Part shown: piece after piece, positions 9,914-18,670 of the stretch | How the letters are laid out: each line of letters starts with the position of its first letter | Position numbering within the stretch: position 1 is the stretch's first letter | NCBI GenBank assembly: GCA_903923905.1 | Contig: CAIXZH010000118.1 | Location: 1-64,000, forward strand | Reading direction: 5' to 3' | DNA from: an uncultured Bacteroidia bacterium | Lineage (GTDB): Bacteria > Bacteroidota > Bacteroidia > Bacteroidales > Prolixibacteraceae | Length of the DNA: 64,000 bases | Position numbers and translations under genes: made by a program | The notes under the pieces: model-generated | The model's input: the letters and a program-made list of their open reading frames with translations, nothing else | Database searches by the model: none | What the model was told of the DNA's origin: nothing

Positions 9914-11299
9914 TTAGTGTTTTATATTATTTAACTGATTTTCTGAGCCGTAACATGACATTCTTCGGATAAAAGGGGTTCCTTCGGATTTAATGATTGT
10001 CAGTTTGATAGCTTCATAGGTTCCGTCTGTCTTTTCAATCCTCTTGTGACCTACGCTGGTTCCTTTTGAAATCAGGTTCCAGATACCATCCTGCATTCCT
10101 GAAAGTTCATATTCACGGATTCTCTCCCCTTTAACGAAATCTTCCATGATAATCACTGATGAAAGCTTTTGGGAAGTTCTGAACTTTATTTCAAATTCAG
10201 TCCCTTTTCCTGAAGCCAAACCTACCGGAGCAGTGAAGTCACCGGCTATTTTTCTTCCAAATTCTTCGAGCCTTCTGACGTCGGCATCCGGCACTAATCC
10301 TCTGTTATCCACTACAATTCCAAGCAACATGTTGGTATTTCTTCCAACGCTTTTGCAATATTTATCTTTCAGTTCATTAATGCTGCGAAGCTGATCATCC
10401 TGATTTTTATGCCAGAACCATCCTCCCTGAAAGGATGAATTTAAACGGAGTGGAAAATCTGATTCTCCGGGGCACCAGAACAGCCCTTCCGGATTACCAT
10501 TCAGCCCTTTAATCTCGATAACTCCTGAAGCGGAGGTGGTGGAATCGGCTCGTGACCAGCAGGGATAGGGAGCCACACCCTCTTCATTACCCACCCAGCG
10601 GATATTGTTTTTATAGCCGAACGGACCCTGAAATGCGATAGCCTCAGGCTGGTATCTCTTCAACATCGCAAGCACATCGAATCCCCCCTTTTCGGGTGGC
10701 AACACCCCTCCATCAAACCAGACTTCAGATAAAGGGCCATAATCAGACCAGAGTTCGGTCAGCTGCATTTTCACAATTTCGTTGTATTTCCGTTGTTCAT
10801 CGGGATTTCCAGATACAACTTTACCAGGATTGTCCACTTTCAAATAGCCATTTGCGGTTGTACTGGCATAAATGCCGGGTCTAAGACCGTACTTCCTGCA
10901 TGAAGCAATGAAATCTCTCACGATATCTCCCTGGCCATTCCGCCAGGAGGTGTTTTTGACACTGTACGAGTGCGCTTTTGTCGGCCATAAACTGAATCCG
11001 CTGCAATGTTTGGCCACCAAAACAGCATAAGTCGCACCGGCTGACTTTGCAGCTTTGATCCACTGATCTGTATCAAGTTCCTTAGGATTAAAGAGTGACA
11101 AATCAGGGTGATAATTCCAGTCTTTTCTGAAATCATATTCCGGTTCAAAAACCGGCATATCGAAGTGGATCAACACTCCGATTTCAGAATCGGCCCATTG
11201 CAATTGAGCTTTTGTTGGTAGAACATGCTGGGTTACTTTAGCTGAAACTATTGTCCCTAATACAACCACCAGGATAAAAGTCAGTTTGATTTTATACAT
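9914..11299 (-). CDS. Secreted alpha-L-fucosidase, GH29
   Basis: The 461-residue protein has a signal peptide (residues 1-20, ending VSA). The TIM barrel shows the GH29 signatures GVLIHFDMPVFEPEYDF, YAVLVAKHCSGFSLWPT and LSEVWFDGG, with Asp196 as the expected nucleophile. A C-terminal beta domain of about 110 residues follows. It should remove alpha-L-fucose from glycans in the periplasm or outside. The local sequence (WYHPDLSLFNP-type start, short barrel) is closer to the linkage-specific GH29-B branch than to the broad GH29-A branch, but that is a judgement from motifs. It is followed by GH116 and preceded by an inverted-repeat element. Confidence 0.92.
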   Translation of the reverse strand: MYKIKLTFILVVVLGTIVSAKVTQHVLPTKAQLQWADSEIGVLIHFDMPVFEPEYDFRKDWNYHPDLSLFNPKELDTDQWIKAAKSAGATYAVLVAKHCSGFSLWPTKAHSYSVKNTSWRNGQGDIVRDFIASCRKYGLRPGIYASTTANGYLKVDNPGKVVSGNPDEQRKYNEIVKMQLTELWSDYGPLSEVWFDGGVLPPEKGGFDVLAMLKRYQPEAIAFQGPFGYKNNIRWVGNEEGVAPYPCWSRADSTTSASGVIEIKGLNGNPEGLFWCPGESDFPLRLNSSFQGGWFWHKNQDDQLRSINELKDKYCKSVGRNTNMLLGIVVDNRGLVPDADVRRLEEFGRKIAGDFTAPVGLASGKGTEFEIKFRTSQKLSSVIIMEDFVKGERIREYELSGMQDGIWNLISKGTSVGHKRIEKTDGTYEAIKLTIIKSEGTPFIRRMSCYGSENQLNNIKH

Positions 11300-11323
11300 T
11301 ACATCTTGATTTACTCATTTATT

Positions 11324-11407
11324 AATCAGGCGATTAGGCTTTAGGCGATTAGGCTATCAGGCTGTAGGTTTAGAAAATCTAAAAGCCTTCAGCCTAAGAG
11401 CCTGATT
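11324..11407. repeat. Imperfect inverted repeat, AGGCT-type intergenic element, copy 1
   Basis: Two 23-base arms (11324-11346 and 11385-11407) match at 19 of 23 positions when one is reverse-complemented; each contains spaced AGGC words. The right arm ends two bases before the stop codon of the GH172 gene, so the element lies at that gene's 3' end. The middle holds further copies of GATTAGGCT. A second member of the same family lies at 23939-24050. It may act as a transcript-end hairpin or be a decayed mobile or REP-like repeat. Confidence 0.75.
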
Positions 11408-11409
11408 TC

Positions 11410-12711
11410 CTATTTCTTGCGAAGCACCTTAAAAACCCTTCTTTCGAGATCTTTCATCCGGAGTTGAAGTGACGGAAGTTCAGGCAGGTTATTTTCAGGT
11501 TTATCGAGGTAAAAATAGGCTGTTGCAGACACATCATCGCTGCGGTAATAGTTGGTGGCAGTTACAGGAAACTCCTTGTCTTCGATTTTTGGGGGATTTT
11601 TTTCGTCAAGCAACCGGTGTTGATAGGTTTTGTTTCCATCCTTTCCCAATAACCAGACGGGAATGACGACGCCCCCTTTTCTCCTGATTTTAAGCAGTTG
11701 ATTCTTATCTGCGCTTCCCATCTGCTGGAGTGTAACTTTGCAATCCTTATGGAAATAGATAGGGTCTGCAATATGGTAGCGATAAAAGGTATAAATATCA
11801 CTATCGCGATCAGAAACCAGAGACCTAAAAGAGCGGGAAGCATATTCGCCCTGTCCCCATCCTGAACCGATAAAATCTTCGGTTCCGGTTCCCACCAACG
11901 AAGGATGCTGTTCATCGCCATCAAGGTATATTTTCGCCTCCCCTTCACCGAACCAGGTTCCACGATATACGGGATTGCCGATCACCCCGATATTTGCTCC
12001 GATGTACCTGCCTGTTCCATCAACTTTAGGTAGAATTACATAATCCTCACCCGGTGTTGTTTTTAAATTCCTGTTCCAATAAGTATGAAAATACATGGCA
12101 TCTGCAGGCAGTTTATCCACTTCCAGGTAATTGATGTCGTACCAGATCCAGACCTCTTCAGCCGATTCATTGGTCAGAGTGATACAGGCTGATTTCCGGT
12201 AAGGCATAGGGATGGTAAAGTTGAATGACCGGGCTTCCGGGCTTGAAAAAAGGGCATTGTCATATTTGGCAATCAACCCAAGTCCGATGCCGAAAAAATC
12301 ACCTACAGGAGCTGAAACAGCAGGCTTTAGGCATCCGTCCCAAAACATATCAATCCGCACGGCCCTGCGCTGAATCTGGTTGACACCGATTGTACCACTC
12401 AGCCACATCCTGTTGATAATGCCTGCCCCTTTAACATCAAAAAGGACTTTCTTTTCACCCGGTGCGATAATGAAAAATGCATTTCCTTTGGCTCCTTTGT
12501 TCGTGAGACCCCCTTTCCCCTTTTCACCGGTTGGATTTTCGGGGCTGACCCAACGGCTGGTTATCCCTTTGGGAGGAGCCTTAAAAAGTTCACCCATGCC
12601 TGCAATTGTCCATTCATTCCCAGTACCATTATGGCCAGAGTTGCACCCGTACACAATGATGAACAGCACCAGAATCAGCCAAAATGAATTTTTAGTTTTT
12701 GTGGCGTGCAT
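11410..12711 (-). CDS. GH172 (DUF2961) lipoprotein
   Basis: I place the start at 12711, giving 433 residues with a lipoprotein signal (acyl Cys23 in IIVYGC). The frame extends 30 codons further, but that part is encoded by an intergenic repeat and would bury the signal peptide. The DUF2961 jelly-roll core shows FGEGEAKIYLDGDEQHPS and VGTGTEDFIGSGWG; Glu258 (or Glu256) and Glu278 match the two catalytic glutamates described for GH172 enzymes. Characterised members act on alpha-D-fructofuranosides and arabinofuranosides. It would therefore add furanosidase or related activity to the cluster. Confidence 0.87.
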   Translation of the reverse strand: MHATKTKNSFWLILVLFIIVYGCNSGHNGTGNEWTIAGMGELFKAPPKGITSRWVSPENPTGEKGKGGLTNKGAKGNAFFIIAPGEKKVLFDVKGAGIINRMWLSGTIGVNQIQRRAVRIDMFWDGCLKPAVSAPVGDFFGIGLGLIAKYDNALFSSPEARSFNFTIPMPYRKSACITLTNESAEEVWIWYDINYLEVDKLPADAMYFHTYWNRNLKTTPGEDYVILPKVDGTGRYIGANIGVIGNPVYRGTWFGEGEAKIYLDGDEQHPSLVGTGTEDFIGSGWGQGEYASRSFRSLVSDRDSDIYTFYRYHIADPIYFHKDCKVTLQQMGSADKNQLLKIRRKGGVVIPVWLLGKDGNKTYQHRLLDEKNPPKIEDKEFPVTATNYYRSDDVSATAYFYLDKPENNLPELPSLQLRMKDLERRVFKVLRKK

Positions 12712-12757
12712 ATAGAGATTTTTTAATTGCTTTAAACTTTTAAGCTTATGCTTTCCC

Positions 12758-12803
12758 CTTTGCGTTTCCCTGCGTCTTTTCGCGAAAACAAGGTCTCGCA
12801 AAG
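12758..12803. repeat. Degenerate CTTTGCG ... CGCAAAG intergenic repeat
   Basis: The arms CTTTGCG (12758-12764) and CGCAAAG (12797-12803) are exact inverted copies. Between them lie CTGCGTC and TTTCGCGAAAA. This resembles the widespread CTTTGCGTCTTTGCGAGA class of intergenic repeats seen in Bacteroidota genomes. It occupies the gap between the GH29-like gene and the GH172 gene and creates a false N-terminal extension of the latter. Confidence 0.6.
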
Positions 12804-12832
12804 AAAGAGAAGACTACAAAGTAACTGATTAT

Positions 12833-14119
12833 CTATTTCCCCGATCTTCTGACTAAGGACAGATCCAATGCTTTTCTTACTGCCCGGACCTGTCTGAGTT
12901 GATCAGGATCTATCGATCCGTGTTTATCGGCATGGATATCAAAACAGATTACGCCATCCTTGTCAAAAACCTTATGTGACCATTCCACCAAATCGGCTGT
13001 TTTAAAACGCATCCCTCCCTTGCCCCAGGTTTCACCGAGACAGGTAAAAAGGAACCATTGCACACCATCGACCACCCAACGGTTTTGGGGTACCTGAACA
13101 ATCCGTCCCTCTTCACCGGCGCTAAAATCGTCATAGGGGGAGTTTGATTGAATCGTATTGACCCCATAATTGTAAGTTACTATACTGCTGTGATTTCCTG
13201 CCTTTGCCGCCAGGGTTTGGGTGCTGATGTTATGCTTCAGACTCATATCCGATCGGGTTTCAATAATGCCGCCCCGGTACATCCCGTCGAACCACCACCC
13301 TGAGAGGTTTTTTCCGTAACGCAGGCTCCATTCCCGGATCACCGCCTCCCAGCACGACTGGGTGAATTGCGAAGTCGGGGAATCTTTTCCAAAAGTGTAT
13401 TTGAATTTCTGATCCACAAGTTCATTTCGGATTGGGGGATTTCCCGGCAAATAAAACATCATCCGGATACCTCTCTTATCCAAAGCCCTGAAAAGTTCGG
13501 CGGGTAAATCACGCTTGCTGCAAAGCTCTCCGGGTGATACCCCAACAATTGAATCATAGGCTCGATTGGGGGAGCAATAGTAGCCATCATTCTGTCCGAG
13601 GGCAAACATCACATAATTGGCTCCGGCCTCCCTGCAGTTTTCCGCAAAATGCTCAACATCAAAATGATCTACTATTTCATTATATTCTTTGGAACCCCCT
13701 TCAGGAACAAAAACAGCTTTGAGAAAATGAAGCATTACCCCAACTCCTGCATTTCTGAACCAGTCGGTATTGGGATTTCCTTTGAATAGAACAGGTGTCT
13801 TTGTCGTGACAGTGAGTTTATTCCCATTTTTTATCGTCCTGAGCGGAGAGATCTCACATTTAACGTATTTGCCGGCATAACCGGATAGCAATACAATTTC
13901 TTTGGTATTTATTCCGGGAAGAACCTCCCATTTCCCGTTTGCCTTAGCAGACCCTGACCACGTTATCTGATAGTTGGTTTCAAAATCAGGCAAATCACTC
14001 GAAACAGAGAGGATAGTTTTGGCCACAGGTTCACCATTCAAAACAAGATGTTGTCCGTCAGCAGGTCTGATAAAAAAACCGAAAAGCATTAGAGACAGGG
14101 TGATGTACAGATGATTCAT
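12833..14119 (-). CDS. GH29-like (alpha-L-fucosidase superfamily) protein with N-terminal beta domain
   Basis: The 428-residue protein has a signal peptide (MNHLYITLSLMLFGFF..ADG). Residues about 25-112 form a separate Ig-like beta domain (LPDFETNYQITWSG, VKCEISPL). The remainder is a TIM barrel like that of GH29: WFRNAGVGVMLHFL, AENCREAGANYVMFALGQNDGYY (shortened here to its key words AGANYV and NDGYY), and SGWWFDGMYRGG with Asp278 at the nucleophile position. It lacks the usual C-terminal GH29 domain. It may be a fucosidase with unusual specificity or a relative acting on another deoxysugar. Confidence 0.8.
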   Translation of the reverse strand: MNHLYITLSLMLFGFFIRPADGQHLVLNGEPVAKTILSVSSDLPDFETNYQITWSGSAKANGKWEVLPGINTKEIVLLSGYAGKYVKCEISPLRTIKNGNKLTVTTKTPVLFKGNPNTDWFRNAGVGVMLHFLKAVFVPEGGSKEYNEIVDHFDVEHFAENCREAGANYVMFALGQNDGYYCSPNRAYDSIVGVSPGELCSKRDLPAELFRALDKRGIRMMFYLPGNPPIRNELVDQKFKYTFGKDSPTSQFTQSCWEAVIREWSLRYGKNLSGWWFDGMYRGGIIETRSDMSLKHNISTQTLAAKAGNHSSIVTYNYGVNTIQSNSPYDDFSAGEEGRIVQVPQNRWVVDGVQWFLFTCLGETWGKGGMRFKTADLVEWSHKVFDKDGVICFDIHADKHGSIDPDQLRQVRAVRKALDLSLVRRSGK

Positions 14120-14205
14120 CAGATATTCAGTAATTTGGTTCTAAGATAAACATTTAAATTCCGTGGCAGATTCTCAGAAAAAAAGAGCTCCTTAAATCGT
14201 TAAAA

Positions 14206-14239
14206 CCTGGGAATCCATCCGTGGATGATAAACTCCAGG
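14206..14239 (-). terminator. Possible hairpin after the orphan 749-residue gene
   Basis: Outer arms CCTGG (14206-14210) and CCAGG (14235-14239) enclose an inner ATCCA/TGGAT stem with a four-base loop. Read on the minus strand the hairpin is followed by TTTTAACG. It lies 19 bases past the stop of the gene ending at 14258, so it could be an intrinsic or attenuating terminator. The U-tract is short. Confidence 0.4.
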
Positions 14240-14257
14240 GTATAAAATGTTCATTAA

Positions 14258-16507
14258 CTATTTAAAAATGTAGTAATTATAGCCATGTGCGGGAATCTTG
14301 ATAGTCAAGGAGATCTTATCTGCCAGACCATCAGAAACAACAGGAACAATAGAAACTTCTGAACCATCCTCCTGTTCCTGCACGTTTATCTTGTTTTTCA
14401 GGCCCGTATAATGGACCGGAATTTCCAGATGGCTGGTTATTGCCTCATCCAATGGATTATAAATCATCAGAAGACCCTTTTCTTCACCAAACGGATTAAC
14501 ATGAAGTATGGCATCATAATCTCTCCCGTCCGGCCGGCGGACATGGATAATATCGCCATCCAGCACTGCCCTGTGTTTTTTATAGAAAGTGACCCATTTT
14601 TTGACCAATGCTTCGGTTTCCGGCGAATCGTAAAGCTGTGGACCACGGTAGCAGGCCTGAACACCCGCACCAAAAAGATTGGCCAGTCGCTGACCGTAAT
14701 GAGGTAGATGTTCTTTTAACGGTTCAATTGTCGCAGCTTCTCCTCCACCCTGATATTCAACGAGCGGAACAAACATCCAACCCATTGACGGGGCCTTGTC
14801 CCAGGTTCCGTCATAAATATTCTGACGTTCGATAATCTCCTGCTGAGCGCGTGGTAGCGACCAGTTGGTTTCGCGGTAGCCCATTCCGGTTTTATTGCTT
14901 CCACTCAGGAAGTAGTAATCAGGCACATTAAGGTAAATCCCCTTTCCACGGCACCATTTATAAAAGTCAGTAATCCTTTTGTATTGATTCCATTGTGAAT
15001 CTTCCAGCCCCGTGTGACCGGGATGATCTTTTGAAATGCAGATATCGCCCGGGTAAGAGCCGTCATGTTCCAGAATGTCCAACCCTGTTTTTTCGTAAAA
15101 ATTATAAAGCTGCCTGAAATAATTGATTCCCCAATTGCTTTCCAGACATGGAGAATTTCCGAAAGTGGGGCTCATACCCTTTGGCATAACCACATCATTT
15201 CCTCCGCCTACCTTACGGCTTGCCAGCAAGGAATAGCCACCCAGGGCAATCCCTTTTGAATGTGCGTAGTCTGCCAGTTTTCGCATCTGCTCCAGATTCC
15301 CGGAAGTTTCATCCTCTACGTTAAACCCGCTTCCAAAGGTCATGATTACCATTTCGAAACCAACCTCCGCACATTGGTCAATTGCTTTTTTCACAGGCTC
15401 ATACTGCGAGCCGCTAACATGCATCAGAATTGGATTTTCTGTTGCCCAGGGTGCCAATGCCTGCAACATCCGTCGATGCTCCAGACCTTTACGCTCCCTG
15501 TCCCAACTGTCATGGATAAGCTCCCAGATCCGGAAAGATTCAAATGCATCGCCAGCTTTTACTGTTTGATCGGGCCCGTATTTAGGGTAGGCTTCCAGCA
15601 GGCATGGGGTCGTGCGCTCATAGCTCACCTGTGTCTTATACAGGGTGTCAATATTCCAGCCAATACTTGAGTGGAAAAGAGCTTCATTTGACATCCCCCC
15701 AAAATTGTAGTCCGACTCCACCGTTATGTTGGGAAGCTCCCAATTCTTCTTTGAATCGACTGCACTTTCGGGCTCTGTGACCGCCAGTATTTCACTTTTA
15801 AAGGTGTTTATTTTAATTTCTCCGGACGTTTCATTGATCACCTTTATCCACTTCGAGAAGAGAGGCATTCCGTCATATAATTCGTAATGAACTTCTGCAG
15901 TAATGGCCTTCAAATACTCAAACCGGGCTTTATCCTGCGGCTTGAATTTTTCAGTAAGCAATCTGATGGCTGAATCATCCAGGCGATACCGGAAGACCAG
16001 CTCTTTGCCGGGCAAAGGCCACGGCAGATTCCTTGGCATCCATTCTGCCCTCTTTTCCCAGGGGAATCGGGCTTTAATTTCTCCAATCTTAAAATCAACC
16101 AGTTTAAAAGCGAGGGGATCAGCTTTCATCGTTAGGAGCCATTGAGGCAACAGGTAGTTATGAATCGGCTGCCCGGTTAAACCACCAATTGCAAACCTTA
16201 TTCTATTTATCTCAATTTCAGCTTCAGGCCGTACCGATCTCAGAAATGATTCGTTGTTATTTAACAGATCCAATCCAATTGTTGCTCCATTTGGCGTTAA
16301 TGAGAAAGTTCTGGAAACCAAGCCATTGCTGAAAACAAGCTTACCATCATCCGTCTTGTAAAGGTTTGTTTTGGCTTTCGCTTTCTCAGTCAGCCAATCG
16401 ATTTCTGTTCTTGATTGTTCTTTATTCCAATGCAATAAACCTGATGTGTGTTGTCCGACGACTGACAAATAGCAAAAAGCAGCTAACACTATGAAAATCA
16501 GTTTCAT
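14258..16507 (-). CDS. Secreted orphan glycosidase-like protein (clan GH-D-like architecture)
   Basis: The 749-residue protein has a signal peptide (MKLIFIVLAAFCYLSVVGQ). Residues about 30-345 form a large beta-sandwich (LVFSNGLVSRTFSL). Residues about 346-650 look like a TIM barrel (LAPWATENPILMHV, GFEMVIMTFGSGF, GIALGGYSLLAS), and the last about 90 residues form a beta domain. This order matches clan GH-D enzymes (GH27/GH36/GH31-like). The strand-end motif LDILEHDGSYPGD has Glu480 and Asp482 as nucleophile candidates. I cannot name the family. It is probably the first gene of the compact part of the operon, with 226 bp in front. Confidence 0.72.
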   Translation of the reverse strand: MKLIFIVLAAFCYLSVVGQHTSGLLHWNKEQSRTEIDWLTEKAKAKTNLYKTDDGKLVFSNGLVSRTFSLTPNGATIGLDLLNNNESFLRSVRPEAEIEINRIRFAIGGLTGQPIHNYLLPQWLLTMKADPLAFKLVDFKIGEIKARFPWEKRAEWMPRNLPWPLPGKELVFRYRLDDSAIRLLTEKFKPQDKARFEYLKAITAEVHYELYDGMPLFSKWIKVINETSGEIKINTFKSEILAVTEPESAVDSKKNWELPNITVESDYNFGGMSNEALFHSSIGWNIDTLYKTQVSYERTTPCLLEAYPKYGPDQTVKAGDAFESFRIWELIHDSWDRERKGLEHRRMLQALAPWATENPILMHVSGSQYEPVKKAIDQCAEVGFEMVIMTFGSGFNVEDETSGNLEQMRKLADYAHSKGIALGGYSLLASRKVGGGNDVVMPKGMSPTFGNSPCLESNWGINYFRQLYNFYEKTGLDILEHDGSYPGDICISKDHPGHTGLEDSQWNQYKRITDFYKWCRGKGIYLNVPDYYFLSGSNKTGMGYRETNWSLPRAQQEIIERQNIYDGTWDKAPSMGWMFVPLVEYQGGGEAATIEPLKEHLPHYGQRLANLFGAGVQACYRGPQLYDSPETEALVKKWVTFYKKHRAVLDGDIIHVRRPDGRDYDAILHVNPFGEEKGLLMIYNPLDEAITSHLEIPVHYTGLKNKINVQEQEDGSEVSIVPVVSDGLADKISLTIKIPAHGYNYYIFK

Positions 16508-16733
16508 AATTAGTTATTTTTGATTTGGGGCATACATCCTTAAAGATCAGAATCCTGAATATTGGAAAGACCTACGGAAGTTTCCATGTAATATCACAAG
16601 TTTAGGAAATCTCGAATTGTAATGGCTGCAAGAAAATCCGATTTTTTGGAGTTCCTCCGGGGTAAAAATACAAATTTTCTGTGTTTTTAGTAATAACTCA
16701 GACCTATCCTGAAAAACAGGTCCAAAACTATAA

Positions 16734-18635
16734 TTATGTTGGTGGATGCAACCTCTTACTGAACCATGTACGAACCGATCGCATAGTCTGCATTTGGCCG
16801 GGAGGAACATGCCGGTGACAGGTTGACCGTTCCTCGCTGTTTTCTTTTGCACCCCAACGGATCTCAATCCCGTCATTCGGGTTGTAACCAATTTCGAACG
16901 CCTCCCTTCTTAGTAAAATATCAGCGATTGTCAGCTTTTGTTCTGAACCGTTTGTGCGGGTATAGGTAATCGAAAGTTCAGACAATTTGCGGGATAGAAG
17001 AGCTTCCAGATTTTTCTTAACCTTTTCAGGTGATTGAAGTATCGGCATTTTGAAGTCTTCAGGAGATCGGACTATCTTATCCGGAAAATCGAGTACCGCA
17101 TCCATTGCAATCAAAAGTCTTAGATCGCGATTAGGGGTTGAGAAGTCTTCCCATTGGCCTCCTGTCTGAAATACCCCTGCAGCACTGGATGGCATTGGGA
17201 CAATTGCCCCGAGATGCGATTTCATATAATTCTCACCCACATTTACCGACGTAATTCTTACCAAAAGTTGTTCGTAGAGGGCCTGGACCAGATCGAGCAA
17301 GGCTGTTTCAGGATCCAGAGGTTTCGGGTTAATATTCCGGTCCATGATATGATAAAACGAATCTCCATTCAACCCTTTCTGCTGAAGTGAAAAGCCGGTT
17401 AATCCGGAATCTGCGGATATTTCACTATTGGTCAAAAGAATAGACTGTCCCCCTTTCCGGATGATCGGTCGGAAAGCTTTAAAGCCAGGTTCGCCGATTA
17501 CCCCCGTGGTAGTAAAAAGAAAGTTCCCTTTCCAGAATCGTTTAATTGCGACCGTACCATCCGGTTGTGCATCAACGGAAAGGAGGGTGCCTGGTTTTCC
17601 CTCCGATTGAGGAATCCACTTGACAAGTGTTAATGTGTGGCCATAAGGATCGGCAAAAACAACGCCCGGCAGTAATGCACTTCTGGTCAAGGGAACAGGA
17701 TAGTAATCGGAGTTTTCATCACGAAGTGCCGTTCTTGCAGTTCCCGAATGGACACCATCCATTACCCTTCTTAGGAATGAATTGAACGCCAGAACCGGGT
17801 TGGTTTTTGACGATGGAGAATCATTGGTGATCCATCTCCCTGTTTTGGGATTTCGGCCAAGGGCACCACGGTCACATTCATGGTACCCAAACGGAAGACC
17901 CAGTTTCCAGGCAAAATAGGCCCTGAGACAAAACGGGTTATCGGCGCAGTCAGGTTGCATGATTATCCGGGACTTTCCTGCCGGATTATCTTCATCCAGG
18001 GAAAGATGGTTGTACAGAAAATTGCGTTCGCTGTTTTGCATCACGGAATGCAGTGACGTCCACGAGGCACTTTCATCAGCATCATAAAAGAGTGCATTTA
18101 TCCAGGCCGAATACAGGGCTTCCGTTTCAGCTCCCCATGAAAGTTCATTTTGCCAGATAGCCTTGGAGCCTGGCAAGGACGGCCTGGATGTTACTCCAAA
18201 AGTGAGATTTTTAACCTTCTTGTTGTCAATCTGTAACGTAACTTCATATTTACCCTCCGAACCGGCAACGAACTCATCGATTTTCCAGTAAGGTAATCCA
18301 TTTCCGTTTCGGCTTTTCCGGGACTCAATTGAACCTGAAACACCTCTGACAGATATTGGAGCTTTCAGAACGCCTTTCCCACCTGTCGCAAGTATGTGGA
18401 AAACCTCCCCGGGACGGGGATTTTTAGGCGATATCAGCAAGGCATTTACCCCTTCTCCTGCCACGTCATCAGAATCATCTTCTGTTAATTTATTCAGAAA
18501 TCCGGAACTTTTACCCTCTGTCTTCTCGCCAGACTGGTTTCCACAGGAAGATCCCCCAAAAAACAAAAGGAGAATAATTGAAAAAAGAAGCATCGGACCC
18601 GAGCTGGTTCTATTTATTTTTTTAATCATATTCAT
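16734..18635 (-). CDS. Lipoprotein with Cys-His-Asp papain/NlpC-like motif, unknown function
   Basis: The 633-residue protein carries a lipoprotein signal with Cys31 (FFGGSSC). After a beta domain (about 60-150) comes a helical region with DCADNPFCLRAYFAWKLGLP (Cys230), then DPYGHTLTLVKW (His333) and LLSVDAQPDG (Asp355). That order and spacing fit a transglutaminase/NlpC-type cysteine protease fold. The C-terminus ends in a Cys-His-rich block, CHRHVPPGQMQTMRSVRTWF, which I associate with uncharacterised secreted proteins of other phyla. It may be an amidase or transglutaminase-like enzyme. A link to the glycosidase operon is only positional (226 bp gap). Confidence 0.7.
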   Translation of the reverse strand: MNMIKKINRTSSGPMLLFSIILLLFFGGSSCGNQSGEKTEGKSSGFLNKLTEDDSDDVAGEGVNALLISPKNPRPGEVFHILATGGKGVLKAPISVRGVSGSIESRKSRNGNGLPYWKIDEFVAGSEGKYEVTLQIDNKKVKNLTFGVTSRPSLPGSKAIWQNELSWGAETEALYSAWINALFYDADESASWTSLHSVMQNSERNFLYNHLSLDEDNPAGKSRIIMQPDCADNPFCLRAYFAWKLGLPFGYHECDRGALGRNPKTGRWITNDSPSSKTNPVLAFNSFLRRVMDGVHSGTARTALRDENSDYYPVPLTRSALLPGVVFADPYGHTLTLVKWIPQSEGKPGTLLSVDAQPDGTVAIKRFWKGNFLFTTTGVIGEPGFKAFRPIIRKGGQSILLTNSEISADSGLTGFSLQQKGLNGDSFYHIMDRNINPKPLDPETALLDLVQALYEQLLVRITSVNVGENYMKSHLGAIVPMPSSAAGVFQTGGQWEDFSTPNRDLRLLIAMDAVLDFPDKIVRSPEDFKMPILQSPEKVKKNLEALLSRKLSELSITYTRTNGSEQKLTIADILLRREAFEIGYNPNDGIEIRWGAKENSEERSTCHRHVPPGQMQTMRSVRTWFSKRLHPPT

Positions 18636-18670
18636 TTAAAAATGGGAACGTTGATTTTAAGAGATTAAGT

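Noticed and set aside
15260-15670. 136-codon frame antisense to the 749-residue protein
   Set aside because: Shadow of a long, well-formed gene; no signal or motif.
16547-16891. 114-codon minus frame overlapping the end of the Cys-His lipoprotein
   Set aside because: It starts inside the lipoprotein gene in another frame and runs into AT-rich spacer; no support as a gene.
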